Origin: Prostheceraeus crozeri
Lineage: Eukaryota; Platyhelminthes; Polycladida; Euryleptidae
Length of the DNA: 64,000 bases
Direction of reading: 5' to 3'
Assembly: GCA_907163375.1 (NCBI GenBank)
Contig: CAJQUW010002215.1
Span: forward strand, 434,001-498,000
The notes under the pieces are model-generated. The model saw only the letters and a list, made by a program, of their open reading frames with translations, made no database searches and was not told the DNA's origin. Positions 33,017 to 44,995 of the stretch are shown one piece after another; position 1 is the first letter of the stretch, and every line of letters starts with the position of its first letter. Position numbers and translations under genes: made by a program.

Positions 33017-36000
33017 GTAAGATCCTCTAATTGCTAGAATATTCTGCAACGTAGTTAATCTATGAAAATCTCAGGAATGTGCAGGTAGGACTTTCGTAAT
33101 TGCGAAGGGTTATATATGACACCCTTATACATTATTTATATAATACCCTTAGGTTATACATGATACTATGTGGTTTTGAGCTTTCAACGTTGCTGAATGT
33201 TGCCGAAGACATGCAATGAGCTCTAGGCTATGAGGCAATGACAGCTACTGACTTGTTGTTGCATATTCTGACTGGAACAAATCTAGGAATGCTTACCTAA
33301 CATATGAATATGAATTGATTTAGCCTATATAATGGATGTGTCTTAAATCGACCCGGCATTTGATTGTAGAACTTAGCATGTGTACAAAGACAATTTGTCT
33401 TAGAAACAAATCCCAGATTCTATCAGAAATGAAAGTTACTGCTTGAACTAGACACTGGATTCTGAAAACCCTAGCTAGAAACATTATTATTCATGATGTT
33501 GTTTACAAAAAATATGATCACACGACTGTCATTTTAGAAGAAATAGGAAAATCATCATTTTCAAGTTATTTAGCATCTGCTAGTAAGTAGTTAAGTTTAG
33601 CATCTGCGGGTAATGTGGGACGGTAGATAGCATGGGAACTTGGTGCGCTATATTAATTTAAATATTCCGAAAGGAACAAAATTTGCTTCCTTAGATTTTG
33701 TTGTTAAAATGAGTTAATGACACAATAATCGCAAGGGTGTTTCTTAAAAATCAATCGGCTATACGAACAGGAACTAGTGAGGAATGAAGTTTTTATATCA
33801 GGTGTCCCATATCACCCGAAAATGCCCCATATGTCATGGTATTATATAATTGATTATTTTTGAGCATCTGGTTTAGAATTGAAGTACAATAATCAATAAA
33901 CAGCGAACTGTTGATGCATTAATGACTTTGAGTCACCCACTATAAAATCATCACGCACCCACTGAAAATTACATTTTAGCAATCAAAGGTATATAAAACG
34001 AAATTAGTTTCATTAGAATATTACTGATAATTGATGATAAACTTTAATAAGCCTTTGGCTTTAATTGAATGACGCAGAAGATCATGTGTGTATTTTATCA
34101 AACCATGTAAAGATGCCATGGTGATGTTTTCCTTTTCATTCTTAAATTGCTAAGATGATGATGATGCTAATATTATTCGCTTGATAACTTTAACTCCATG
34201 TACTGGTTGTCCCATCTAAATGTTGTCAATATGTATAATGTATGGTGCATCATACATGACAAAAAGCAGATCATTTCTTCGACCGAGATATCTATTAAAA
34301 TGGCCATATCTCAGCCAAGAACCCAGACAGAAGAGAAGAAGAAAGCCTACTTAACCTTGCCGTATTTATCGGAAATTCAAGTCAGGACAATGGCAAGAAA
34401 ATGCTAAATAAACGATCATCTCAGCATCAGCTTCAAATTACGCAATCTGGCTAATATTCTTCAACATCAGAAGGGCAGATTTTGTTTGAAAGAAGACTGT
34501 GATGGAGTGGATTATGGCATTAAAGGATGTGTAGGCCTATATCAAATTAATTGCAAGTTTTGCAACTCCTTTTACATTGGCGAATCAAAATGCACAATGA
34601 AGACTAGAATAAGAGAACACGTGAAGAATAATTCGTCATTAGTTTACCAGCATATTCGGGATGGACATTCTATCGATCCATCTTTGAGTTTTATTAATTG
34701 GACCATTTTGCATAGAAATATAAATAACTGGGCGGTCAGGCGAAATGTTGGACTGCCTGAGATTAAATCAAAATGTCCTGATATAAAAGTCCAATTTAAC
34801 TGTCCTTTGTTTTTCTCCGTGCACAAGCCAAGGCCAAACGTTGGTGAACTTTATTGTTTTTAATAGATCTTGGTCGAAGAAATATCTGTTATTATGATTA
34901 TCCGGCCAATTGGCATTGAAACTCATGTGTATCTTACATATTTGTTAAATTTTATGGTGTGCTTATAAATTATTACGTATTTTACGAAGGAGACTTATTT
35001 TTAAATCATTGAATTTTCTTTATTGAATGATTTTCATTCTAATTTCTATATTTCAGTGGCTGCATTTTAGCAGTGATCTCCGGAGTTTTGTATGGCTTTA
35101 ACTTTGTCCCTTACTTATTGATTCAAAAAGAAGATGGTCACAGTAAAAATGGTAGGTTGCGCTTTGGCTGTCGTAGATCAAGATAAACGCCTATTGTGGA
35201 AGAAAGAATGAATCTTAGGTGAATGAAAAAGATTGAAGTTGAGAATTTAAGAACTGTTTAACTTCGAGAAAGTTGAAACATATATAGACTCCAGGCACTT
35301 GAAGCGTTTCATTCTGCCAGTCACACTTGGTTCAGACCTGGGTGTTTCCTTCCCACTTAAACATGAAGTGAATCCGGTGTTTGATGGTGGACAGACTACA
35401 GGTGCTACAGACTAAGGCACTGGATTCGTCCAATGTTGCTAGATCTCAAGAACGATCAAATTACCGGTAGTGCAATCTTAGGATATTAGGATCCTAATTG
35501 CAAATCTTTGCTAAGTTCACGGACTGGATTCTGTACCTCACTTTGAAGATTTCCGAAAACAAGATAGTGAAAACATAATAATAATAATAATAATAACGTT
35601 TATTGAAGTAATACAGTCTCAATACTAAAAATCGTGAGATCATATGAACAAAAACAAAGTAATAAGTTACAAAGTGAATCCACTTTTCGCTAGCCTGCAC
35701 ATACTAAAAATGAAGGACTTTCGTCGCAAGTCAAATTTGCATTTCGGTAAAATGAATTTGCCCGAGCGAGGGAGACGCGACGGAACAAGATGGTGAATAG
35801 GATGAGTCTGGTCATTCACTACACTCGTAAATAGCTTAAATTTCGGCGATACTCAAGAGGCAAGAAGTATCCACATGGACAACTTGATGTGCCACACACA
35901 ATTCGATGGGCCCGACTTTACACTGACTCTAAGAGATCGCATTCTTTCTTAAATAGGGACGTAAATAGACAACCGTATTCCAATATGCTTCGAATTGTGG

Positions 36001-39000
36001 AGTTGTAAATCTCAACAATTACTTGCTTCGGAAGGAAGGGGTTTCAACTGCCGAAGTGCCCATAAACGGGATGAAGCTCGCTTGGTGATGTTTTCGCAAT
36101 GATTTGACCATGTCATGACTGTCAAAGGTAACTCCCAGCAGTTTAACACTGCTCACGACAGGAATGCTGAGCAATGCGTATTGGTCAAAATTGTCTGCTT
36201 TACGTACTGAAATGAACATTTGCTGGCTTTTATTACTACTGAGTGTCATGAAGTTATCGTCAATCCAGTCACAAACAGTATTAAAAGGAGATAAGGCGGA
36301 ACTGACATCGGAGTCTTTGTAAATCACTCCACAGATAGTAATGTCGTCGGCGTATTTGACAAGAAGTCTGTCAGAAATTTCCTGCGTTATGAGATCGGAG
36401 ATGAAGTATGTGAGGAGGGTCCAATCGAAGATCCTTGTGGAATGCCACTGGTGATAGGCATGTAGCAGTTACTCTTTTGATTTTTCCATTAAACACGCTG
36501 GAACCGATTTTTCAAATAATTGCTTATGAAAGTGGACAGGAAGTTGTTAAAATTGTCCTTTAACATTTTGCTTCGAAGGAGATTGTGCGAAACTTTGTCA
36601 AAACCATTGACTAAATCAATTGTGCAAAGATGGCAACAATTAGCATTCTTCCTTTGCAAATTTGAAGAAATAAAGTTCTCAACTTCTATGAGGACACAGC
36701 TTATTAAGCTTTTGACTCTATACCCATATTGAGCTTGATCCGTTCCATTAGCAAATTCCCATCTAAATATCGAAATGAGTTTCTTTTCATAAATCAGTTC
36801 TGGGATAGGTAATTTGGAGATCGGTCGGGTATCATGGATTGTGGGAGATTGACATTTCGGGATGGGAGTCACGTGGGCTTTCTTCCACATCGCTGGCAAG
36901 TCAGCAAATTGAAGGCATCTGTTATACACAATGCTCAAAGGCTCAGCCAGGAAAGATGAGAGCTTTTTCCATACAATAGCTGGAACCATATCAGAAGACA
37001 TCCCTTTTTTTGGATTTACCTTAGATAGAAGATCTTCTGTTTTCTCTGCCGTAAAATAAAACGGGACCGTAAAAGGGAATGGCTTAGGTTGAAAGTCGCT
37101 ATCAGCAGCATTCATGCTCAAGGAATAAATATGATTAAGTTTCTCAAGTAAGTGAGGAAGTGTTTCTGAGGATCCATTCACTAAACTATCCAACCAAGAG
37201 GTATTTCTCTGACTGTTCGTAACTTTCTTATAAATTTCCCATGTAGAGCGATTTTCATTCCTCATTCTTTCTGACCAGGCTAACTTGGCTTTGTAAATCA
37301 TTTTCTTTGACTTTTCTCTGTAATGGTGATGCAGAAACCATTTCTTGGATCGATAAGCGTTGTATCTTTTATTAATAACCACTTTAACTGCTTCAGTTAT
37401 CCACGGTTTGTCTCGGACTGATGTTTTCACATAATCACACAGTAGTAATGATATACAATAATTGACATGATAATAGAAGAAATTGCAGGCTTCGTCAATA
37501 GTCATGCTCCCCATGGCTTTATTCCAAGAAATACTATCCATGTACTCTTGAACAACATGAAGTTGAGAACTTCGGAAATCGATTACCTTCGTACTGTGCG
37601 AAGTCTCCGTCGAAGCACACGAGGATAAAGGATTTACTATAACAGTTACATGGTCACTAGATGCTATTGGTTCCAAGCAGCGGCATGTCTCATACAGGTG
37701 GAGCATATCATCAGGAATCAGAATAACATCAAGATAAGAGTCATTTCGTGTAGGTTCAATGATCACATTAGATGAATTATAATAAGATTCAAAAATCCGT
37801 GTGTCCACTTTGTTAATATCACCATTAATGATAACAGGAACATGTGATATCTGTTTGTATAATTCATCGTCTATCAGTTTAGATATGTAGTCACATGCAT
37901 TTTTACAGGCGAAATAATTCAGCCTACTACCATAAGGAAAATATAAGGTCACTAGAATGCAAGAGAACTTATCATATTTCAAGTATAGAATAAGCAATTC
38001 AACATCGGGATTGATTGTGGAATCAGCGACGATTTCAACATGAAACACATTTCTTACCCAAACACATATGCCGCCTCCTGACCGATTTTGTCTGTCAGTA
38101 CGGTAAACATTGTAGTGAGGCAAGTACAGAAATTTGTCTTCGGTGGTTGAGTCTAACCAAGACTCAGTGACGCATAGATAGTCAACCGGATGATCAGAGG
38201 CAAAAGCAAACAATTCATCCATCTTATTATTCACTGAACGCACGTTAGTACAACAAATGGATGGTACAAATTCAAAATTACGGCTACCAGCACTGCTTGA
38301 GCATTTTCTACCATGTTTCGAATCCGCAAGTCACATGAATCTCATCAAATACTGATCAGGATTTTCTCTATCCACCTCTTCTCCGTCAACAAACAGAACA
38401 CCTCGTTTAATTGCGATGTTCTTAAATGGATGTTCCTGTCTCAAAGCCTTTGCCTTAAAACGCAATCTGTGAAACTCTTTCCTGTCCGGATAAGTCCTTT
38501 CAAGATTAATGAAAACACGCGTACCTCTCGTAGGATCACTTATTCTCTTTTTATTAACGGCTTGTAGCACTCGCTTCTTGGTTTCGATAGAGTTCATCAC
38601 TACTCTCACAGCACGACATTTTCCAGTAGCTGGCTTACCAAGTCTCGTGACACTTTCAATTCTTGACGAACATGAAGGTACATGAGAGCTCAAAATGTCC
38701 TCGACTTTCTCAAATGTTGCTTCTGTCCTCTCTGCATCGCCTTCAGTTATTCCCTAAATAACTAGGTTGCAGCTCACCTGTCGTCGCAGGTGATTATTGA
38801 GAAAACTTATCTATCTTATTATTGAGAAAAGTCAGCTCATCCTCAAAAATAGCTTTCACCTGATCTTTCAATTCTCTGAATAAAGAAACCTTCAACTTTT
38901 CAAATTCTTGAGCGATGACATCTCTCATTTCATCTCGAATAACGGTGGACAAAGATTCCTCGTCATTCGAACTGTTTTTTCTTGATTTAGATCTCTCTGA

Positions 39001-42000
39001 TTTCGTCATATTGCAAGTATCAAGACAAAGTTTCGGAAAATGCGTCACACACCTAGTTAGGCTCTGGCTGAGAAGTTACCAACATAGAAATCGGTAATAG
39101 CAAAGTAGACACAAATAGGTGTCCTTGATTTGCGACGATGAAACAGCTGACTTACGATTCAACCAGTAACTGATGACGAAATTGCTGCTGAAGTGTATGG
39201 AAACTAATGAATATCACACGATGACGTCACTCAATTCTTTGCCGCGAAGATCACGAAGCTTTGTAACAATGAGATAAATGAGCACAGATCAGTGGTCAAC
39301 TAACAAGTCGACAAAATATGGCGAAGGGCGAAGCGAAGCGTCGAAATAGACACCAGCACAGACATGACGAGTACCAGAGGATTCCAGTGATACCAAACTC
39401 AAGGCCTAACTCCCTGGCAGAGCGACGAAATAGATGGAACAATTGGATGGAACAATCGACGTTAAATGGTATAACGATAACTAACTAACTCAAAAATCTA
39501 ATGTGTTAGTGGCCATCGCGGAGTAAAATGATTTTTTGGTTTAAAAATTTGGCTTAGTGGCCCTTCTTCTGCGCAAAATCAAGAAATAAAAACTAATTAA
39601 ATTTATAAGCAATCCAAATTTTCGCACTGAGACTTCATCAAGTATTTGTATTGTCCATGATCAAGCCTCAGTGCGAAAATTTGGGTTGCTTATAAATTTA
39701 GTTAGTTTTTATTTCTTGATTTTGCGCGGAAGAAGGGCCACTAAGCCAAATTTTTAAACCAAAAAAACTAACTAACTCAGTATACTCGGAAATATAGAGA
39801 GAGATTGTAGAACGAAAAAAATCAAAGCGTAGTAACTCCGAAGTCAAAGGGAGCTCACACCGTCCACTGATCTCACAAGTACTGATAAATGTGGTGGAGA
39901 CTACAGTTTCGGACACTTATCAATCCACGTGACATACACGAAAAGATGCACAATTGAGCAAATAGACATTCAATGTAACAACTGATAATACTTTAACTTA
40001 GATATTAAAGATAAGGCCCTGTACTAATCTGATTAAGTATATTCAAATTTCTAAGCATTGGTGGTAATTATTGAAATTCTACTTTTAGCTTTTAAGTTAG
40101 TAGGACTGGAATATCAACCCGCTGTCAGTTGACCATCAATTCAGTTGCAAACGTAGGTACCGATCTTGGTCAATGATAATGAATTACGTATGCAGTATAA
40201 TCTAATAAGTGAAATCATGCAGCACTTGCAGATTCCTGTCTTATGGTGATAAGTCGTAAGTTATTTTATGAAAATGACTTTACAATTATGGAGAAATGAG
40301 AAAACCTATCGCCATTGTCAGTCACCAGAAGTCGCCATTCTTTATTCACTGTTGCCATTACAGTGATTGTTCACAACGTAACAGTGTTTTTTTGCGACTG
40401 TGCGTTATTTGACTGACTGAATCTTCCAAGCACCGTAAATAGATTTGTAAATGCGCTTTACAGATAGCGGTAGAGAGAGAGAGAGAGCTACAGTTTATGT
40501 AGCCAATTTCAAAATGTTGTTACGTTAGCATTATATACATCTGAATTTGTTAAGTACCGCAGAAGGCGTACAGTGCATAAGATTACTAGACTTTGAGTAA
40601 TCTTTAAGTGCGTTTTCCAGATCATCTGCATACACGCTTGGGACTTGCTTCGTGGAATTGAATTCAAATTTCTTTAGTGATCAAAAAAATCTCCCTATAT
40701 ATCTCCCTATATATTTCTCCTATATTATTCAGCATTATTCAGCATATTTTTCCCTATATATTCTAGTGATCTCCCTATATATTTCCGAATATGCTGAGTT
40801 AGTTATACATTTTACCTTGATTGCCTCATCTATGCTAGGTACGACGGCTCGCTTATGTGGCAGTTCTCCATATGGCGGTCTCTTGTATCTTCCATACGAA
40901 ATCCCGAGCGCTCGAAAGTCTTCGCTCCATGCCTTCTTTGGACGTCCAACTGGTCGGCGACCATCCACCCTCCTTTCCGCACGCACTTCACCTACTGACA
41001 TTCGTCTTTCTTCTCCACATGACCACACCATCTTGGTCGACATCTTCTTATAGAGTCATCGATAGGCTCCATTAGAAACGCGGTCACGAGAGGAGACTCC
41101 GCACATCCAACGGACCATCCTCATTTCATTCATCTGAAGTCGCCTCAGACACTCTGAGGCCATAGCTCAATGCTCGTTACCATACAGCATGCTGGTGCGC
41201 ACACATGACTTGTAAATGACTAAATGACTGCCTTAATTGAAAGTGCAGTTGTTGTAGATGTTGAAGGGGGTGCCATTTCACGAATCCTGCACCAAACGTT
41301 TCAGATCTTCGCCCTAAATACTGCACCTGCTTCTCCGCCAGCATCAATGACATCACGGAGGTAACGGAAAGTATTCACTACTTCATAGCTTTCCTTATCA
41401 ACCTTGAAATGATTACCATCTCCAAATGATGCAGCTTGGACGGCCCTCATTCCGAATATACCGAGTAATTTATAAAATTGTATGTTATACAAATTTGTGC
41501 ATAGTTTTTGAAAATATTTTCAATGTAGGTAGAACTATATTCATTCTTCATGAAACTGCAATTACTAATTTTTCACCCTACATTTTTTACATGTTCTGCT
41601 ATATCTGTTTAAAAATGCTTTGCAGATATGGTTTCACAGCGCATGATAGGCTTAAGTTGACTGCCCTATGTTGAATTGATTGTTTATATGTCAATTGCCT
41701 ACGAATTGCTTACGATTCAAGAAATGTTTCTTCAAATTTCAAAGGAACGAATGTCTACATTTGGTTTCTATTTCATTTTCAGCTTTAGATTATGTATTCG
41801 CCCAGTTTATAGGAACATACGCTGCCTCATTATTCTATTTTGCTATCTACGCAATTGTCAAGAAAAATAAGCCAACACTGTTTCCACAAGCTGTCTTGCC
41901 AGCAATAGCATGTGGAGCAATGTGGGCTGTAGCAGATATTTGCTGGTTTGTTGCAAACGATGCACTTGGTGAAATAATCAGTTTTCCAATCATTTCTACG

Positions 42001-44995
42001 TCTCCACCGGTTATTGCCAATTTGTGGACTATTCTCTTATTCAAGGAAATCAAGGTACGTACCTCGGAATTCAGATCTTCATTAATTTTGACCTTAATTA
42101 TTTCTGATTATGAAATATATTCTCAGAGGCAGTATATTTGGCTTCGAAGATGATTGACTAAATTGCATTTGATTTTCTCTACACTTCATAACAGAAATCC
42201 ATTAAATTTTTATCAAAGGGTCTCTTGACAGATTATGAGATAAATGAGCTTTCATGAACTTAACTGTACTTTTCAACAGGGATAGGTTATTTCGATTTAG
42301 GTATTAATTTTGACGATTGAATTTGGATACCACATTGAGAGTATCTCACACCAAAAATCAATCAGAAGCATATCTACTTGTCAATGTGCCAGTATAAATA
42401 AATTCTGTCAAAAGAACAATTAACATTATCTCTGATGAGCATGGTTTGAAGAAATGATATTTCGATGAGCATGGTTTGCTTGAGGGTGGGTTTTATTTGA
42501 GGACGGGGTCTATTACTAAAACAGACACAGTATTTTCTACCAAAATTAAGCCAATTCATCACTTGTTTAGTTTAGTTAAGCTTTTGGGCTTAAAGTGGCT
42601 TTGAAATTTGATTCAACTTGATTTGATAATTAAAAGCTCCGATTACATTATCATTGATGTCTTTAGAAAGTACCATGCAGATTCTACATCGTCTATCTAA
42701 TCAAAAAATGTTTTTACATTAAAAATGTAAGAAAAAAATAATATGTTAGGATGTCAATAAAATAATTGTTAAATTTCACATAGGATGCTTTCATAATCAG
42801 ATGAAAAAAATAGGACTAAGAGTATATAATGTAGGTAAGGTTTATCATGTTTCCAACATACATTCATGAATGGAAATTTAAAACTAATCAATGAATGTAT
42901 GTACAATTGGCTATCAATAAGAAAATGAAGCATTTCTAGATTTGATACAAAGATTTTCAGATGTTCAGTGGGCAAAATTTTGTAAACACGTTCATATACA
43001 GTACATGAATGCAATCATAAGTACCCCCGTCCTTAAATCGTATAGAGTGGTTTGTAGTCGTCTATACCCATAGAAGTGGATAATAGTACACTAGAATGGA
43101 AGTTTGATATCTTGCCTATGTGCAATGATGGCACATGGAAAAATCTATGGTTTGTACATCAGATTCGATCTAAAACATTGAATCATAGTCAAACTATTTG
43201 CCAAGTTGGTTGTGGAAGTTGTTGACAGCAAATTACAGGATTTTCATGAAGAGAATTTTAAGTGAGATGGTGGCATTGTTTCATGTGAAATAGCCTACTA
43301 TTCCATGGATTAATATACTGTGTCTATTTGTGGCAGTCATTGACAACTATTTTCCAATTTTCAATGCTGGAATGCGAATCAAAAATTGGTTAAGAGTCAT
43401 AATTGAAAGTGGTCAGTGTACTGGTTGGTAGAACATCTCAAGAATTCAAAGTTAAAAATTCTAATTATTGGATAACTTCTCCTTCAAGCGGTTAAGAAAC
43501 CTGGTGCTTTTCTGGAATAAGCACACCTAAAATCTTCTTTACCTACAATCATTTCTCAGATAAATAGAATGTCGCTGGAACTTTTCAATTAATCATTGAA
43601 TGACACATGTGATATTTTGGAAGCTGATATTCGAATGCATGTATAGATTTTGAAAATTGTTCAAATATAGTGAACAGGGGAACCCTTTAAAGTAAAATGA
43701 ATAATCTAAGATTTCTTGGCCTATGATTTTAAGCTGGAGTTATGCATGTTCTGTAAATCGATACTACAAGTTGCATATGTGTCTGATTATACTCTTGATA
43801 GATTATAGGAGCGATATTTCAAAATGATGAACGTACAGAACGTTTTAGAGGATTTCCTTCTTTGTCGTCCTGTCGCCGCAGTATTTTGTAAATTCACTAT
43901 TGCTTTTGTGTACATGATCTTTGGACAAGGGGCAACAATGCAGATCAAGAATTTGCCTGATAAATATAAATACCAATCAAAAAACATGGAAGCCAGATCG
44001 CACAAGTTACATTTTGCCCCAACTAAGTTCCCCCGGCGTGTGCCATAATTTTCATGCAATTTCCATTCTAGGACTTTCTATGGTATTGTTAATTTCTATG
44101 TCTATACCTTAATAATCAATTAATTTCTATGCCAAATCGAATCTAGAATTTTAACCATAGAAATGGCTCTTCATCTCATGTTTTTGTCTTCCAGATGTCT
44201 ACGGATAACTATGTAATTTTTCACTACTTCATAGTTTTGACATAGCTATTCAGCCCCTTCTATTCAATATTTCAATACTATTCTGTTGTCAATTGCGATA
44301 TCAAATAAAACTGCTTATAAGAGCTGGCGAAAAAGTAATATCATAGCTGTCGCCACAAATAAACCATTGATTCCATACTTCCCTTATATACTTACTTTGA
44401 TTTCCCCTAGTTAGCAATTATAATCTTGCTTCTCTGAACAATTCTTGACAAAAAATTAAGGACCCAATGGAGAAAAACTTTTGCATAACTCGTAATTGAT
44501 CATGTGTCGCACTAACTTGACCGAAGTAGTGAAGATCAGATAATTCAAAGTTACTTGTAGATAACTAATACAAAAAGCCTTTATGATTTTTTTCTACAAA
44601 GAGGGAGGAGACACTAATAATAACGATTGACTTCATGAACCAGGTGCGGGTATTATTTGAGGGCAAAGTTTGTTTGAGCAGTGGGTCTTGCGAATGATTT
44701 TCAATGATAATCTCTTGAGTACATATAGTGTATGCATGAATGATCTTAGATATCATTTCCTGCTCATTTTCTTAGATATACATGAATGATCACTAGATAT
44801 GGAATTATAATCTTTTATTTGCATGCCAAATTTATCACAATATTTCAGCAATTATTAAACAATGAATCATGCACTTTCTGTCTAAAAGCACTGTATCTTT
44901 CCTCCTTTCAGGGCAAACGAAATTTCCTGATGCTTGGTCTTGCATTTTTAGTAACTTGCGCCGGAGTAGTTGTAATTGTTTTGTCTAAATTTTGA
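32702..44995 (+). CDS. TMEM144: TMEM144-family transmembrane protein, last four exons
   Basis: Four exons (32702-33016, 35057-35151, 41783-42054, 44912-44995) splice in phase with consensus GT/AG sites and give about 254 residues that align along the C-terminal two-thirds of vertebrate TMEM144, a multi-pass membrane protein of the drug/metabolite-transporter type, thought to be carbohydrate-transporter-like. The N-terminal about 110 residues must lie in upstream exons that I could not find. The gene is in the sense direction and its introns (2.0, 6.6 and 2.9 kb) are full of mobile elements. Function in this organism is inferred from family only. Confidence 0.88.
33017..34259. other. TMEM144 intron 1, 5' part; no features seen
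   Basis: Non-coding intron sequence without recognisable repeats apart from short AT-rich runs. Confidence 0.5.
34260..34863 (+). pseudogene. Penelope-like GIY-YIG fragment in TMEM144 intron 1
   Basis: The readable pieces are YLTLPYLSEIQVRTMARK, the linker block common upstream of GIY-YIG domains in retroelements, and then CVGLYQINCKFCNSFYIGES with TRIREH. An INNWAVRRNVGLPEIK...CPDIKVQ tail completes the pattern. It lies in sense orientation in the intron. It differs clearly from the other two Penelope families in this window. The RT is absent and the two pieces are in different frames. Confidence 0.7.
35057..35151 (+). CDS. TMEM144: TMEM144 exon B
   Basis: Acceptor TATTTCAG; the first base completes an Ile codon and gives GCILAVISGVLYGFNFVPYL, very close to GCSLAVISGVLYGSTFVP of vertebrates. 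Donor GTAGGT after AAAAATG, with the codon split after one base. It encodes one membrane segment. Confidence 0.9.
36019..38315 (-). pseudogene. LINE ORF2: endonuclease and reverse transcriptase, broken
   Basis: An open frame runs from about 38315 to 36489 with VRSVNNKMDELF, the endonuclease motifs VTESWLD, INGDINK and SSDHVTV, and the start of the RT (LCTIDLVNGFDKVSH). The catalytic KYADDITICG and following CDWIDDNFMTLSSNKSQ lie in another frame at about 36019-36350, so at least one frameshift falls near 36480. The protein is not functional as it stands. Confidence 0.8.
38331..39048 (-). pseudogene. LINE ORF1 (coiled coil plus RNA-binding-like region)
   Basis: The first part, from a likely Met at about 39009, is a charged coiled coil (MRDVIAQEFEKLKVSLFREL). 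A stop follows near 38794. A second part carries RIESVTRLGKPATGKCRAVR and NIAIKRGVLFVDGE, the nucleic-acid-binding region of CR1/Jockey ORF1 proteins. Two frames, so broken. Confidence 0.65.
39091..39476. other. Intron 2 sequence, no gene
   Basis: Non-coding. Contains a short GGCGAAGGGCGAAGCGAAGCG run at about 39320-39340. Otherwise nothing recognised. Confidence 0.4.
39477..39780. repeat. Foldback element: 100-bp inverted repeat with 35-nt loop
   Basis: Arms 39532-39631 and 39667-39766 are about 96% complementary. The same 14 bp, AACTAACTAACTCA, lies outside both arms (39477-39490 and 39767-39780), directly against the right arm but about 40 bp before the left. Small open frames across it are by-products of the symmetry. 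If transcribed with the TMEM144 pre-mRNA it would form a long stable hairpin in the intron. Confidence 0.85.
39781..40829. other. Intron 2 sequence with simple repeats, no gene
   Basis: Contains an (AG)n run at about 40470-40487 and several CTCCCTATATAT units between 40685 and 40785. The string TTTTAAGTTAGTAGGACTGG at about 40088 also occurs at about 14850. No coding signal. Confidence 0.5.
40830..41470 (-). pseudogene. LINE 3' remnant (RT C-terminal region)
   Basis: Minus-strand fragments include NTFRYLRDVIDAGGEAGAVFR, SMLYGNEH, QMNEMRMVRWMCGVSSRDRV and RRPVGRPKKAWSEDF. This order (YLGDVI, SVMLYGSE, MRMLRWMCG, GRPRKTW) is the conserved tail of several LINE clades such as RTE-like elements. 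Stops and frame changes show it is old and dead. It lies antisense in TMEM144 intron 2, ending about 300 bp before exon C. Confidence 0.7.
41783..42054 (+). CDS. TMEM144: TMEM144 exon C
   Basis: Acceptor TTTTCAG. Encodes ALDYVFAQFIGTY, FPQAVLPAIACGAMWAVADI, CWFVANDALGEIISFPII and the NLWTILLFKEIK end, all conserved TMEM144 blocks spanning about three membrane segments. The donor GTACGT lies at a codon boundary. Confidence 0.92.
42055..43060. other. TMEM144 intron 3, 5' part; no gene
   Basis: No coding signal. A GATGAGCATGGTTTG unit occurs twice at about 42434 and 42464, and a TTATTTGAGGRC-like phrase recurs at about 44650. Confidence 0.45.
43061..44108. mobile_element. 1,032-bp hAT-like non-autonomous element in TMEM144 intron 3, perfect TSD
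   Basis: The element spans 43069-44100, flanked by TCTATACC on both sides (43061-43068 and 44101-44108). Ends are CATAGAAGTGG... and ...AATTTCTATG with the inverted inner block CTAGAATGGAA at both sides. It shares ends and the internal string CCCCAACTAAGTTCCCCCGG (one change) with the 256-bp MITE at 25637-25892, so the two are long and short members of one family. No transposase is seen. Confidence 0.85.
44912..44995 (+). CDS. TMEM144: TMEM144 exon D (terminal)
   Basis: Acceptor CTCCTTTCAG at a codon boundary. Encodes GKRNFLMLGLAFLVTCAGVV then VIVLSKF and a TGA stop, matching the last membrane helix and SKI-type end of vertebrate TMEM144. No AATAAA was found within the first few hundred bases downstream. 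Confidence 0.9.
   Translation, partial: GKRNFLMLGLAFLVTCAGVVVIVLSKF

Larger units (their letters stand above)
35576..39090 (-). mobile_element. CR1/Jockey-group LINE with ORF1 and ORF2, antisense in TMEM144 intron 2
   Basis: Minus-strand non-LTR element with a coiled-coil ORF1, ORF2 with endonuclease and RT, and a 3' end in a (TAA)n/(ATT)n microsatellite at about 35576-35596. The last 700 bp still encode the LINE C-terminal block (THPIHHLVPSRLPRSG) but in mixed frames. It is antisense to the host gene and degraded. No target-site duplication was found. Confidence 0.8.

Noticed and set aside
39698-39916. 72-aa minus-strand frame
   Set aside because: It runs across one arm of the foldback hairpin; no coding features.
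43824-44112. Overlapping 63-90-aa frames in TMEM144 intron 3
   Set aside because: They fall within the non-autonomous hAT-like element and match nothing recognisable.
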